Positions 26,401-34,891 of a stretch of 64,000 nucleotides of DNA are shown here, in pieces. The translations under genes were made by a program, and so were the position numbers. This stretch comes from VXRD01 sp965232265 (GTDB lineage Bacteria > Latescibacterota > UBA2968): contig CBDDPH010000002.1 in NCBI GenBank assembly GCA_965232265.1, positions 1,984,001 to 2,048,000 on the forward strand. The letters run 5' to 3'. The notes beneath the pieces were generated by a model. That model was not told the DNA's origin. It saw only the letters and a program-made list of their open reading frames with translations, and made no database searches. Positions within the stretch are counted from its first letter, which is position 1; each line of letters opens with the position of its first letter.

Positions 26401-27081
26401 ATGGGTGTTATCACTATTTCGAGGGAATACGGCAGTGATGGTCGCACTGTTGCCCGAAAGGTTGCCGAGGCATTGTCTTATCACAATATAGACAAAGATT
26501 TGCTCGTGGAGGTGGCACAAAAAGCCCAGGTTCCCGTGTCAGAAGTCGAACGCTATGACGAACTGCCCGAACATCCCGCACTGAGAATTTTGAGAAAATT
26601 TCTCACGCCCGGATACGCAGATACCTTGACGGGGTTGTCGGAATACGAGTGGTGGGCTGCGGCGACCGTGCCCGAGTTGTCGGAGCACAAAGAGCAGGCG
26701 CTGACGACAATGGATGAAGAGGTGTATGCGAATCTGACCGCGGAGGTGGAGATGCAGTTGGCCGATCAGGGCGATGTGGTTATACTGGGGAGGGGTGGGC
26801 AGGCTGTGTTGAAAGGCCGCGAAGATACGTTGCATGTGCGCGTGGTGGCGACGCAAAATTTTAAGCTGGATGTGGTGAAAGACCGCGATCAATTGACCAA
26901 CGATGAGGATGCAATAAGGCGAATGAGAGAAGTGGATGATCGCCGCAAGACGTATATCAAACGCCATTATAAGGTGAATTGGGATAATCCACATCTATAC
27001 TCTGTCATAGTGAATACCGGCTTTTTGGGCGTTGATGGGGCCGTGGATGCGATTGTTTGCGCGGCGCAGAAGGTGTTATAA
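26401..27081 (+). CDS. Cytidylate kinase-like family protein
   Basis: 226 residues of the cytidylate-kinase-like family (PF13189). Instead of a classical GxGxxGKGT P-loop the N-terminus reads ITISREYGSDGRTVARKVAE, the altered loop of this family. RGGQAVLKGREDTLHVRVVA and DDRRKTYIKRHYKVNWDNP are its core and lid. Nucleotide substrate not established for the group. AAGGAGG stands before the start. A GCGCGG/CCGCGC hairpin lies between it and the upstream gene (26346-26368). Confidence 0.85.
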   Translation: MGVITISREYGSDGRTVARKVAEALSYHNIDKDLLVEVAQKAQVPVSEVERYDELPEHPALRILRKFLTPGYADTLTGLSEYEWWAAATVPELSEHKEQALTTMDEEVYANLTAEVEMQLADQGDVVILGRGGQAVLKGREDTLHVRVVATQNFKLDVVKDRDQLTNDEDAIRRMREVDDRRKTYIKRHYKVNWDNPHLYSVIVNTGFLGVDGAVDAIVCAAQKVL

Positions 27082-27203
27082 AAGTAAGAAGTGAGAAAAC
27101 CCCACCCCGTCACCCAAAGGTTGTTGCCTCATCCGACTTCCTACTTCACAGTGAACGGGTCTGAACTGCGACCAGTTGTACACCGTTCCCTACTTCATCC
27201 TTC

Positions 27204-28616
27204 TCAAAGTCCCATTTCGATGTACGCCCGCGCGATTTTTTCTATGGCGATGACAAAAGCAGCGGTGCGTAAATCTGGCACATTGTCGCGCGAGTTGCGG
27301 ATTTCACTCATGGTTTGATAGGCGATGCTCATGGTGTCTTCGAGGCCAGAACGCACGAGGTCGAGTTCATCCGAGCCGTAAGAGAGTCTTGCTTTGAGAT
27401 GGTCGGGGACGGGTTTGCCGACCATTTCTTCCAGGGCGTTGATGATTTGCGCGCCGCGATGTGCTTCGAGGCGTCTGTCGAGGCGTCCGAAGCGGATGTG
27501 CGAGAGGTTCTTGATCCATTCAAAATAAGAGACTGTGACGCCGCCCGCGTTGAGGTAGGCGTCGGGTATGATGGTTTTGCCTGCTTTCCGCAATATGTCG
27601 TCTGCCGTGTAAGTGACGGGCCCGTTGGCCGCTTCTGCAATGACGGGTGCTTTGATGCGTTTGGCATTTTCCTGTGTGATCTGGCCTTCAAGGGCGGCTG
27701 GTATGAGCACGTCGCATTCTGCTTCGAGCAGGCTTTTGCCATTTGCGATATAGGTGGCTCCCGGAAAGTGTTTTAGTGAACCGCGTTCCGCGCGGTAAGC
27801 AGCGGCTTCTTCAACGGAAAATCCCTTCTCTGACATTATTGCCCCTTCGCGTTCAATAATGCCGATAATGCGCGCGCCACCTTCTTCTTCGAGATATTTG
27901 GTGGCGTGAGAGCCTACATTGCCCAATCCCTGCACGATGATGCGTTTGCCTTCCAAATTGCCTTCCAGACCCGCGTTTTTGACGTCTTCCGAGTTGTTAA
28001 AAAATTCTTTGATGCCGTAAAATACACCGCGTCCGGTTGCTTCCACGCGCCCCTGAATGCCGCCTTGGGAAAAGGGTTTGCCCGTTGTGCAGGCAATGGC
28101 GTTGATGTCTTCCGGGTGCAGGCTGCGATACGTGTCTGCGATCCAGGCCATTTCTCGTTCTCCAGTTCCCATGTCGGGTGCGGGAACGTTGAGAGCCGGA
28201 TTGATATATCCCTTTTTGATCAATTCCTGTGCAAAACGCCGGGTGATGAGCTCGAGTTCGTGTTCGTTGTATTCTCGGGGATCAATGCACAGGCCCCCTT
28301 TGGCGCCGCCAAAGGGCACATCCACGATCGCGCATTTGTACGTCATGAGTGCGGCGAGTGCTTCCACGTCATCCTGACTGACAGTGGGGGCGTAACGAAT
28401 GCCGCCTTTGACGGGCAGGCGATGTTCGCTGTGAACCGAGCGCCATCCCGTGAAGATGCGATAGCTGTCGCGGAGTTTGACAAAGAAGCGCACGAGGTAA
28501 ATGTTGTTGTTGATTTTGATCTGGTCAGCCAGTCCCGGGGGCAAATCGAGCGTTGCTACTGCGCGGTCAAACATGAGGTCAACGCTTTCTTTAAAGCTGG
28601 GTTCCTGTGCGGCCAT
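27204..28616 (-). CDS. gdhA: Glutamate dehydrogenase (Glu/Leu/Phe/Val family)
   Basis: Interconverts glutamate and 2-oxoglutarate plus ammonia. 470 residues from ATG 28616 (CCGGAG upstream); the frame is open to 28664. Catalytic Lys in PVKGGIRYAP near 70, AIVDVPFGGAKGGL near 100-113, catalytic Asp in NVPAPDMGTGEREM, and Rossmann motif VQGLGNVGSHA near 230. Resembles the NAD-linked bacterial/archaeal hexameric type. Stands alone; a TTGCCGTTTCAAACGGCAA hairpin and a REP element are upstream. Confidence 0.95.
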   Translation of the reverse strand: MAAQEPSFKESVDLMFDRAVATLDLPPGLADQIKINNNIYLVRFFVKLRDSYRIFTGWRSVHSEHRLPVKGGIRYAPTVSQDDVEALAALMTYKCAIVDVPFGGAKGGLCIDPREYNEHELELITRRFAQELIKKGYINPALNVPAPDMGTGEREMAWIADTYRSLHPEDINAIACTTGKPFSQGGIQGRVEATGRGVFYGIKEFFNNSEDVKNAGLEGNLEGKRIIVQGLGNVGSHATKYLEEEGGARIIGIIEREGAIMSEKGFSVEEAAAYRAERGSLKHFPGATYIANGKSLLEAECDVLIPAALEGQITQENAKRIKAPVIAEAANGPVTYTADDILRKAGKTIIPDAYLNAGGVTVSYFEWIKNLSHIRFGRLDRRLEAHRGAQIINALEEMVGKPVPDHLKARLSYGSDELDLVRSGLEDTMSIAYQTMSEIRNSRDNVPDLRTAAFVIAIEKIARAYIEMGL

Positions 28617-28690
28617 AAGTATTTCTCCGGAAATGGTTGGGAAATGTGTAGATTGCCGTTTCAAACGGCAATGGGTAGGTGAAGTGAGAT

Positions 28691-28714
28691 GTAGGGGCGA
28701 AAAATTTTTCGCCC
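28691..28714. repeat. REP-like palindrome copy 4
   Basis: GTAGGGGCGAAAAATTTTTC then GCCC, between gdhA and the epimerase pseudogene. Confidence 0.72.
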
Positions 28715-28752
28715 ACCGCCAATGCCATGTAGGTGCGAGGCCGTCTCACCTC

Positions 28753-29653
28753 TTAACCGCTTTTAAGCAGATGACGCAAGGCTGGCTCGAGGTGGGGATG
28801 GGCAAAGGAGAAGTCGGTGTTTTCGAGGCGTGAGGAGATAACGCGGGTGCTTGCGAGCAGGAGGGCGTCGGCCATTTCGCCCAGTGCGAGTTTGGCGGCA
28901 AATGCGGGTAGCGGGAAAATTGTTGGGCGCGATAAGACGCGACCGAGGGTTTTGGTAAATTCGCGGTTGGTGACAGGTGTTGGCGATATGGCGTTGATGG
29001 CGCCGCTGATGGATTCGTTGTCTATTGCAAAGAGGAATAGGGAGATCAGGTCGTCGAGGGTGATCCAGCTCATGTACTGATTGCCCGATCCGATGATGCC
29101 GCCCAAGCCCAATTTGAAGGGTAAGCGCATTTTGCCGAGTGCTCCGCCTGTGGGGGACAGGACAATGCCGATGCGCGGATGAACGGTTCGTATGCCGGCT
29201 TCTGTGGCGGGTTTGGCGGCGTTTTCCCAGGCGATGGATACGTCCGGGAGAAAGCCTGCTCCCGGCTGGCTGTCTTCGGTGAGAATTTCGTCGCTGCGGT
29301 TGCCGTAATAACCGATGGCAGAAGCGGAAATGAAGACTTTTGGCGGCGGAGATATAGACGCGAGTGTTTGGGCGAGCAATGCGGTGCCCTGTACGCGGCT
29401 GTCGCGGATGCGCGCCTTTTGCGCTGCTGACCAGCGTCGGGAAGCGATGTTTTCTCCGGCGAGGTGTATGACCCCATCTATGTTGGTGAGGCGCGAGGGA
29501 TCGAGGGTATCAGCAGATGGATCCCAGGTGATTTCATCTGTCGTTGCGGGCAGTGCGCCGGGTGAGAGATACGACGCGGTCGCCGCGTGCGTTCAGTGCG
29601 GTTTTGAGTGCTGAGCCAATGAGGCCAGAAGCACCGGATATCAGGATTTTCAT
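28753..29653 (-). pseudogene. TIGR01777-family NAD-dependent epimerase, split by one frameshift
   Basis: From ATG 29653 the sequence reads KILISGASGLIGSALKTALN (NAD-binding motif) and stops at 29534 after 39 residues. The adjacent frame continues without a gap in homology: TDEITWDPSADTL, VIHLAGENIASRRWSAAQKA, then SASAIGYYGNRSDEIL and the family C-terminus (FAHPHLEPALRHLLKSG). Together they make about 300 residues, the normal YfcH/SDR39U1 length. One indel near 29540 explains everything. Either a recent inactivation or a base-calling error; everything else in the gene is well kept. Confidence 0.85.
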
Positions 29654-29714
29654 GATTGGTACGGGCGGATTTGGAATCCGTTCCTGCCTCCTATTTTTTG
29701 AAGTTCGCCCCTGC

Positions 29715-30128
29715 CTACTGTTGATAGAGCATCAGGTAGATGATGACGCCGGTAATTGAGACGAATATCCAACTGGGCCAAACCCACCGGGCCAGGCGGC
29801 GGTGGCGATCAAAGTCGCGTTTGTAGGCTCGCCAGACAAGCGCGATGATAAAGGGTACGTTGACAGCGGCGAGGATGATGTGCGGGATGAGTATGGCAAA
29901 GTAGATCGGGCGCGTCCAATCGCGGTGTGGGTAGGGCACAGAGCCGACCTGACTGTGATAGATGAGGTATGAGGTCAGAAAGAGCGCCGATAAGATCAAC
30001 GCTGTGACCATGCATTTCTGGTGCGTTTTGATGTCGCCGCGTTTGATATAGATGAATCCCAACAGCAGAAAGATGGTGCAAAGTCCGTTGAGAAAGGCGT
30101 TTGCCGCGGGCAAGTCTGTGATGGACAT
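29715..30128 (-). CDS. DUF420 integral membrane protein
   Basis: 137 residues with four hydrophobic segments (about 10-28, 38-58, 75-98, 115-135). KRGDIKTHQKCMVTALILSA and LIYHSQVGSVPYP are typical of the DUF420/YozB family, often near cytochrome-oxidase assembly genes in other genomes. Starts 3 nt after the metalloprotease stop, so co-transcribed with it. Biochemical role unknown. Confidence 0.85.
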   Translation of the reverse strand: MSITDLPAANAFLNGLCTIFLLLGFIYIKRGDIKTHQKCMVTALILSALFLTSYLIYHSQVGSVPYPHRDWTRPIYFAILIPHIILAAVNVPFIIALVWRAYKRDFDRHRRLARWVWPSWIFVSITGVIIYLMLYQQ

Positions 30129-30131
30129 AGT

Positions 30132-32702
30132 CTAACGTTTATCCAGTGCCTGTTCAATCATGTGGAGGATATAGCCGGTGTGCGCTTCGGTGCTCGCATC
30201 GGTTGTTTTTTTGTTTTTGAGTATGTTTTGAATGGCTTTGAGGTTGTGCAGGGCAATGGCGCGAGATGCATGGATCCGCTTGCTTTCGGGGTCGATGATG
30301 TTGACGAGTCGATTGACGTATTCCGCCTGCAAGTTCTGGCGGAAAGAATTGACTGTGCCTTCGGCGTCTGCAGCAAAAACGGCATCGGTCAAGTCGGTCA
30401 TCATGTCGGACAATGCGTATTCGTTGCCATAGAGCGCGGTGTCGAGCAGGCGGGCCTGTACTGTGGGGTGCAAGAGATGGCTGAAGACGCGCTGTTGAAT
30501 GCCGATTACGCGGTCGTGAATTTTGGGGTCTTCTGGCGTGCGGGAGAAGCCGAATCCGCGTCTTTGTTCCTGCAAATGGTTATAGAGCCCGGGCGGCATA
30601 TCAAACGCATGGGGTGATAGGACGTATTTGGCGAGTGCGTCCATCGCGCGTTTTTGGTCGGCGAGCGCGACTGGCGTGAATGGCCGGGTTGCGCCGGGTT
30701 GGCCGATGACTGCGCGGTCCACGTAAATGCCGCCGATATAGCGGGAGAGGACGGTTGTGGCATTGCGATGCTGCGCCGTGAGAAGGAGGTAGGCCGTTTT
30801 CAGTTCGTGATAGGTGTTGCCCGGGGTGTTGTATTTTGCGAGGATTTTGTTTTTGACGTCGTGTACCAGTTCAATCCGACCCGTGGCATGGGCAACGGCA
30901 TCGCTGCTGAGGTCGTAGATCATCACGCGCGGGTCAATGCCGCTATTTGACGAGCGCATGTCGTCGGCGTCATTGCCAAACATGAGTTCGGGTTCTGTGG
31001 AGCGCGCGAGAATTTTTTCGAGGCGTTTTTGTTCGTCTTTGACATTGTCCCGCCCGGGAGAATAGCCGAATTCAATGGCCCAAATATCGTAGGGACCTGG
31101 GCGCGTGGTGTAGTAATGTCCCTGTTTTTGATCGGGCAATGCGAGGTTGACACCTGGATAGTCCATGACCGAACCCGTAAGCCCCATTTTGCCGGTTCGG
31201 CTTTTGTCGTGGAGTTGTGCTGGGGTGTGTAGTTGACTGGATTTCATGTTGTGGTTGAGACCGAGCGTGTGGCCGATTTCGTGCAGGATGAGAAAGTAGA
31301 TGCTCTCTTTGAGCAGGGCGTCAACTTCCAGTTTGGAGGTGCCAGAAACGCGCAGGGCCTGGGTGCCAAAGAGGTTGGATACGTGTAGCTCGTGGCCCAG
31401 GGAACAGTAGTGCGGCAGGTCTGAATCGGCAGGCATCGCGTTGTCAAAGAGCTTGTCATAGCGCAGGCTGCTTCTGAGAAATGCAAATTCGAGCATGATG
31501 TCGGCACCCAATATTTGCCCGGTTCGCGGGTTGACAAAGCTCGGTCCATATCCGCCGAATGGCGGATTGGGCGACGAGGTCCAGCGCAGGACATTGTATC
31601 GGATATCGCCGGCTTCCCAATCGGCATCATCGGGCTGTTCTTTGATCGCCACGGCATTTTTGAAGCCAGCGACTTCAAAGGCGATATTCCAGGCGAGAGC
31701 CGCTTTTTTGATGGTTGGACGCAGTTCTTTCGGGGTGGTGTTTTCTATCCAATAGGTGATTGGCACGGCTGGTTCAGAGCGTTTGGCTTTGGGATCCCTT
31801 TTTTTGAGGTGCCAGCGGTGAATTAAATCGCGATAAGGCGTTGCGCTTTTGGAGGTCAGGTCGGTCACTTGTGTGCTGAAGTAGCCGACGCGCGGGTCGT
31901 CAAATCGCGGTTGGTAATCGTTTTTGGGCATTTCGATCAGGGTGTGTTGCAGGGTAATCGTCACATTGCGGGCATCGGTTATGCCGTCTCCACCGCCTTT
32001 GGGGTTGGGATTTTCATAGGTGTAGGCGATGATGAGGTCCGTGTTTTTGGGGTAATTTTTGATGGATAGACATTTGGTTTTGATTTTGCTGAGTTTGCCC
32101 AGAGAGAAATTGTTGCGGTTCTGCGTTCGGTTGACGCGATGGAGGGCTTCTGTGAGGAAGATACCGTCGGCTTTGATGAGGATGTTGCGCGTGGAATCAT
32201 CGCGTGCCGCGATTTTTTCCGATACGAGGATAGAAGGGCTGATGTTGGCTTTGGCTGCGCGACTCAGGGCGTTTTTGGGATCGAAATAGTACGCGGTGTT
32301 TTCAGATATGATTTCGATTTTGTCAAAGTGCTTCTGAATGGAAAGCACGCGGCTGCCGCGATAGTTGCCCCTGTATGTTCCCGCTGATACGGGTGCATTA
32401 ACGGTGTGGGTGAAGTAGATGTATTCTTTGCCGATTTGCGATTCGCGGATTTGCAGTTGCAACGCGCCTGTGGTCGTGTCTTCATAAACGGTGAAGAGAC
32501 CGAGATACTTGCGGCTGGATTTGGTGAGGTCGGCAATGGTTTTCTTGGGTGTGTCCTTTTTGGGCGTTTCTTTTTTTAGGGCTTTTGCGGGGGCTCGTTT
32601 GGCGACCTTTGTCGAATCCGCAGGTTGTTTTTCCTGCGCCTGAACAGAGCAGGCGATTCCAAAGACAAGGGCGACTGCGATTAATAGGCGTTGAATATTC
32701 AC
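30132..32702 (-). CDS. Exported zinc-dependent metalloprotease (DUF5117/DUF4953 type)
   Basis: Large secreted metzincin-like protease, 856 residues from GTG 32702. The AGGAG lies 8 nt before this GTG but only 2 nt before the in-frame ATG 32708, so GTG is the likely start. Signal peptide about 1-24 (LLIAVALVFGIACSVQAQ). Residues about 25-60 are Lys/Thr/Pro-rich. A DUF5118/5117 region follows (YIYFTHTVNAPVSAGTYRGN), then the active site HEIGHTLGLNHN near 495 with the downstream Met-turn region GLTGSVMDYP. C-terminal DUF4953 helices complete it. Likely periplasmic or extracellular protein turnover. Family common in FCB bacteria. Confidence 0.9.
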   Translation of the reverse strand: MNIQRLLIAVALVFGIACSVQAQEKQPADSTKVAKRAPAKALKKETPKKDTPKKTIADLTKSSRKYLGLFTVYEDTTTGALQLQIRESQIGKEYIYFTHTVNAPVSAGTYRGNYRGSRVLSIQKHFDKIEIISENTAYYFDPKNALSRAAKANISPSILVSEKIAARDDSTRNILIKADGIFLTEALHRVNRTQNRNNFSLGKLSKIKTKCLSIKNYPKNTDLIIAYTYENPNPKGGGDGITDARNVTITLQHTLIEMPKNDYQPRFDDPRVGYFSTQVTDLTSKSATPYRDLIHRWHLKKRDPKAKRSEPAVPITYWIENTTPKELRPTIKKAALAWNIAFEVAGFKNAVAIKEQPDDADWEAGDIRYNVLRWTSSPNPPFGGYGPSFVNPRTGQILGADIMLEFAFLRSSLRYDKLFDNAMPADSDLPHYCSLGHELHVSNLFGTQALRVSGTSKLEVDALLKESIYFLILHEIGHTLGLNHNMKSSQLHTPAQLHDKSRTGKMGLTGSVMDYPGVNLALPDQKQGHYYTTRPGPYDIWAIEFGYSPGRDNVKDEQKRLEKILARSTEPELMFGNDADDMRSSNSGIDPRVMIYDLSSDAVAHATGRIELVHDVKNKILAKYNTPGNTYHELKTAYLLLTAQHRNATTVLSRYIGGIYVDRAVIGQPGATRPFTPVALADQKRAMDALAKYVLSPHAFDMPPGLYNHLQEQRRGFGFSRTPEDPKIHDRVIGIQQRVFSHLLHPTVQARLLDTALYGNEYALSDMMTDLTDAVFAADAEGTVNSFRQNLQAEYVNRLVNIIDPESKRIHASRAIALHNLKAIQNILKNKKTTDASTEAHTGYILHMIEQALDKR

Positions 32703-32884
32703 GGTCATATCTCCTTTCTGTTTATTATAGATATCTTTGCTACGCAAAATTACCTAATTGTTTTAAAATTTTCAAGTGTGTATTGTATATCGACTATAGA
32801 GCTATCAATTGACTTTGTGTTTTTTTTCTGTATCTTTTGCGTTCAATTTTTGGAAGGATGAGATCACTAACGCGAGGTATGACA

Positions 32885-33079
32885 ATGGCAGAGGCGGGAA
32901 GTGCGTGGTTGACGCCTAAGGAGATCGCGGATCGGCTGAGCAGTCGAAAGGCGAGAGAAGTGCAAGAAGATTTGCTCTATGGACGCCGAACACGGCGCGA
33001 AATATTGGATATGGTGATGGAAGCTGTGGGCTGCAATGAATATTCGGCAGAAGATTTTTTGCGTGAAATTGTGAAATAA
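32885..33079 (+). CDS. Small hypothetical protein (putative DNA-binding)
   Basis: 64 residues from ATG 32885 (GCGAGG 7 nt upstream). WLTPKEIADRLSSRKAREVQ looks like a helix-turn-helix of excisionase type, followed by a helical tail NEYSAEDFLREIVK. The frame is open to 32837. Could be a small regulator; no partner recognised. Moderate confidence that it is expressed. Confidence 0.5.
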   Translation: MAEAGSAWLTPKEIADRLSSRKAREVQEDLLYGRRTRREILDMVMEAVGCNEYSAEDFLREIVK

Positions 33080-33188
33080 ATTAAAAATTAAGGGTTGGGT
33101 GCTAACTGACCACGAATTGCTATTTATGTTTGCCGCGTATGGGTTTTTCAATACGCGGCTCGATATTTTTTGGCCTTTAGGGTACGCC

Positions 33189-34859
33189 ATGTCTGAGGTT
33201 TCTAAGTCTGATTATCTGGTCATTGGCAGTGGTATTGCGGGCCTCTCGTTCGCGCTTAAAGCGGCAGAGACTGGGTCTGTCACCCTGATTACGAAAAAAG
33301 AGTTTCAGGAATCCAATACCAATTACGCACAGGGCGGTATTGCTTCTGTTTTGCATCCCGACGACTCGTTTGCGCTCCATAGGGAAGATACGATTCAGGC
33401 TGGCGCGGGTTTGTGCCGCGAAGATGTGGTGGATTTGGTGGTACAGGCAGGTCCCGATATGGTTAAGGCGCTCATTGCATGGGGGGCTGAGTTTACGCGA
33501 GCGAGTGAGGGAGGTGTGAAAGCGAATGAACGGCGTACAACTCAAGATCTCGCGCTCGGACGCGAGGGCGGGCATTCAAAGAATCGCATTGTGTATGCCG
33601 CCGATCTGACCGGGCGAGAGATTGAGCGGGCGTTGACCGAAGCGGCGTCAGCACATCCCAATATCGCGTTGTACGAGCATCACATGGCGATTGATTTGAT
33701 CACGGAACACCATGTGTATGGTTCGAAAATTTCGACGCCGGGGAAGATTCAGTGTTGGGGTGTTTACGCACTGGATGCCGTGCATGGAGAGGTGAAGACT
33801 TTTTTGGCAAAGTTTACACTGTTGTGTAGTGGGGGGAGTGGTCAGATTTATTTGCATTCGACCAATCCGGCCATTGCAACGGGCGATGGTATTGCCATGG
33901 CGTATCGCGCGGGCGCGAGTGTGGGCAATTTGGAGTTTATGCAGTTTCATCCCACGACGCTTTATCACCGGGATGCAGATTCCTTTTTGATTTCTGAAGC
34001 GGTGCGCGGGCATGGCGGTATTCTGGTAGATCGGGCGGGGCGGGCGTTTATGGACGATTACCACGAGATGGGGCCGCTTGCACCTCGGGATGTGGTCGCG
34101 CGGGCAATTGACAGCGCGTTAAAAAAGAGCGGTGATCCCTGTGTGTTTCTCGATATTACGCATTGTCCGAGTGCAGAGCTTCAGGAGAGGTTTCCCACGA
34201 TTTATGAACGGTGTTTGCAATTTGGCATTGATATAACGCAGCAGCCCATTCCGGTTGTGCCCGCGGCGCACTATATGTGCGGTGGGGTGTTCACAGATAC
34301 GCATGGACGCACGGATATCGAAAGGCTTTACGCTTCGGGTGAGGTCGCCTGTACGGGATTACACGGGGCGAATCGCCTGGCGAGCAATTCGCTACTGGAA
34401 GCTCTGGTTTTTTCCGATCGTGCGTTTTCCGATATCCGACGGCACATAGATGCGCGGCTCGATTTTCCCGATGTGCCAGCATGGCAAGACGATGATGTGT
34501 TTAATACAGAAGAATGGGTGTTGCTATCACACGACCGGCAAGAGGTACAGCGTTTGATGTGGGATTATGTGGGGATTGTGCGGTCGGATTTTCGATTGAA
34601 GCGTGCAGCCCGTCGCATTGGCGTGATTGTGCAGGAGGTCGAAGAATTTTATAAGCGCACACAAGTTACCGAGGCATTGCTGGAGCTGCGTAATATGACG
34701 ACTGTTGCCGCACTGACTGTGCGTTGTGCATTGTCTCGCCGCGAAAGCCGGGGGTTGCATTATACGCTCGATTGTCCTGCGCCATTTAAGTCTGCAAAAG
34801 ATACAGTGGTGTCTGCCTGGGAGACGTGGGGTGCGGGGTTGCCGGTGATTGACGTGTGA
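33189..34859 (+). CDS. nadB: L-aspartate oxidase NadB
   Basis: FAD enzyme oxidising L-aspartate to iminoaspartate, first step of NAD synthesis. 556 residues from ATG 33189; the frame is open to 33099. FAD motif YLVIGSGIAGLSFALKAA at the N-terminus, NTNYAQGGIASVL near 47-59, EFMQFHPTTLYH near 255-266, active-site region VPAAHYMCGGVFTD near 355 and TGLHGANRLASNSLLEALVF near 390. The C-terminal helical domain is present. NadA and NadC are not in the window. Confidence 0.95.
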   Translation: MSEVSKSDYLVIGSGIAGLSFALKAAETGSVTLITKKEFQESNTNYAQGGIASVLHPDDSFALHREDTIQAGAGLCREDVVDLVVQAGPDMVKALIAWGAEFTRASEGGVKANERRTTQDLALGREGGHSKNRIVYAADLTGREIERALTEAASAHPNIALYEHHMAIDLITEHHVYGSKISTPGKIQCWGVYALDAVHGEVKTFLAKFTLLCSGGSGQIYLHSTNPAIATGDGIAMAYRAGASVGNLEFMQFHPTTLYHRDADSFLISEAVRGHGGILVDRAGRAFMDDYHEMGPLAPRDVVARAIDSALKKSGDPCVFLDITHCPSAELQERFPTIYERCLQFGIDITQQPIPVVPAAHYMCGGVFTDTHGRTDIERLYASGEVACTGLHGANRLASNSLLEALVFSDRAFSDIRRHIDARLDFPDVPAWQDDDVFNTEEWVLLSHDRQEVQRLMWDYVGIVRSDFRLKRAARRIGVIVQEVEEFYKRTQVTEALLELRNMTTVAALTVRCALSRRESRGLHYTLDCPAPFKSAKDTVVSAWETWGAGLPVIDV

Positions 34860-34891
34860 AGTATGAATTGTGAAGTATGAAGGGAGTTTTT

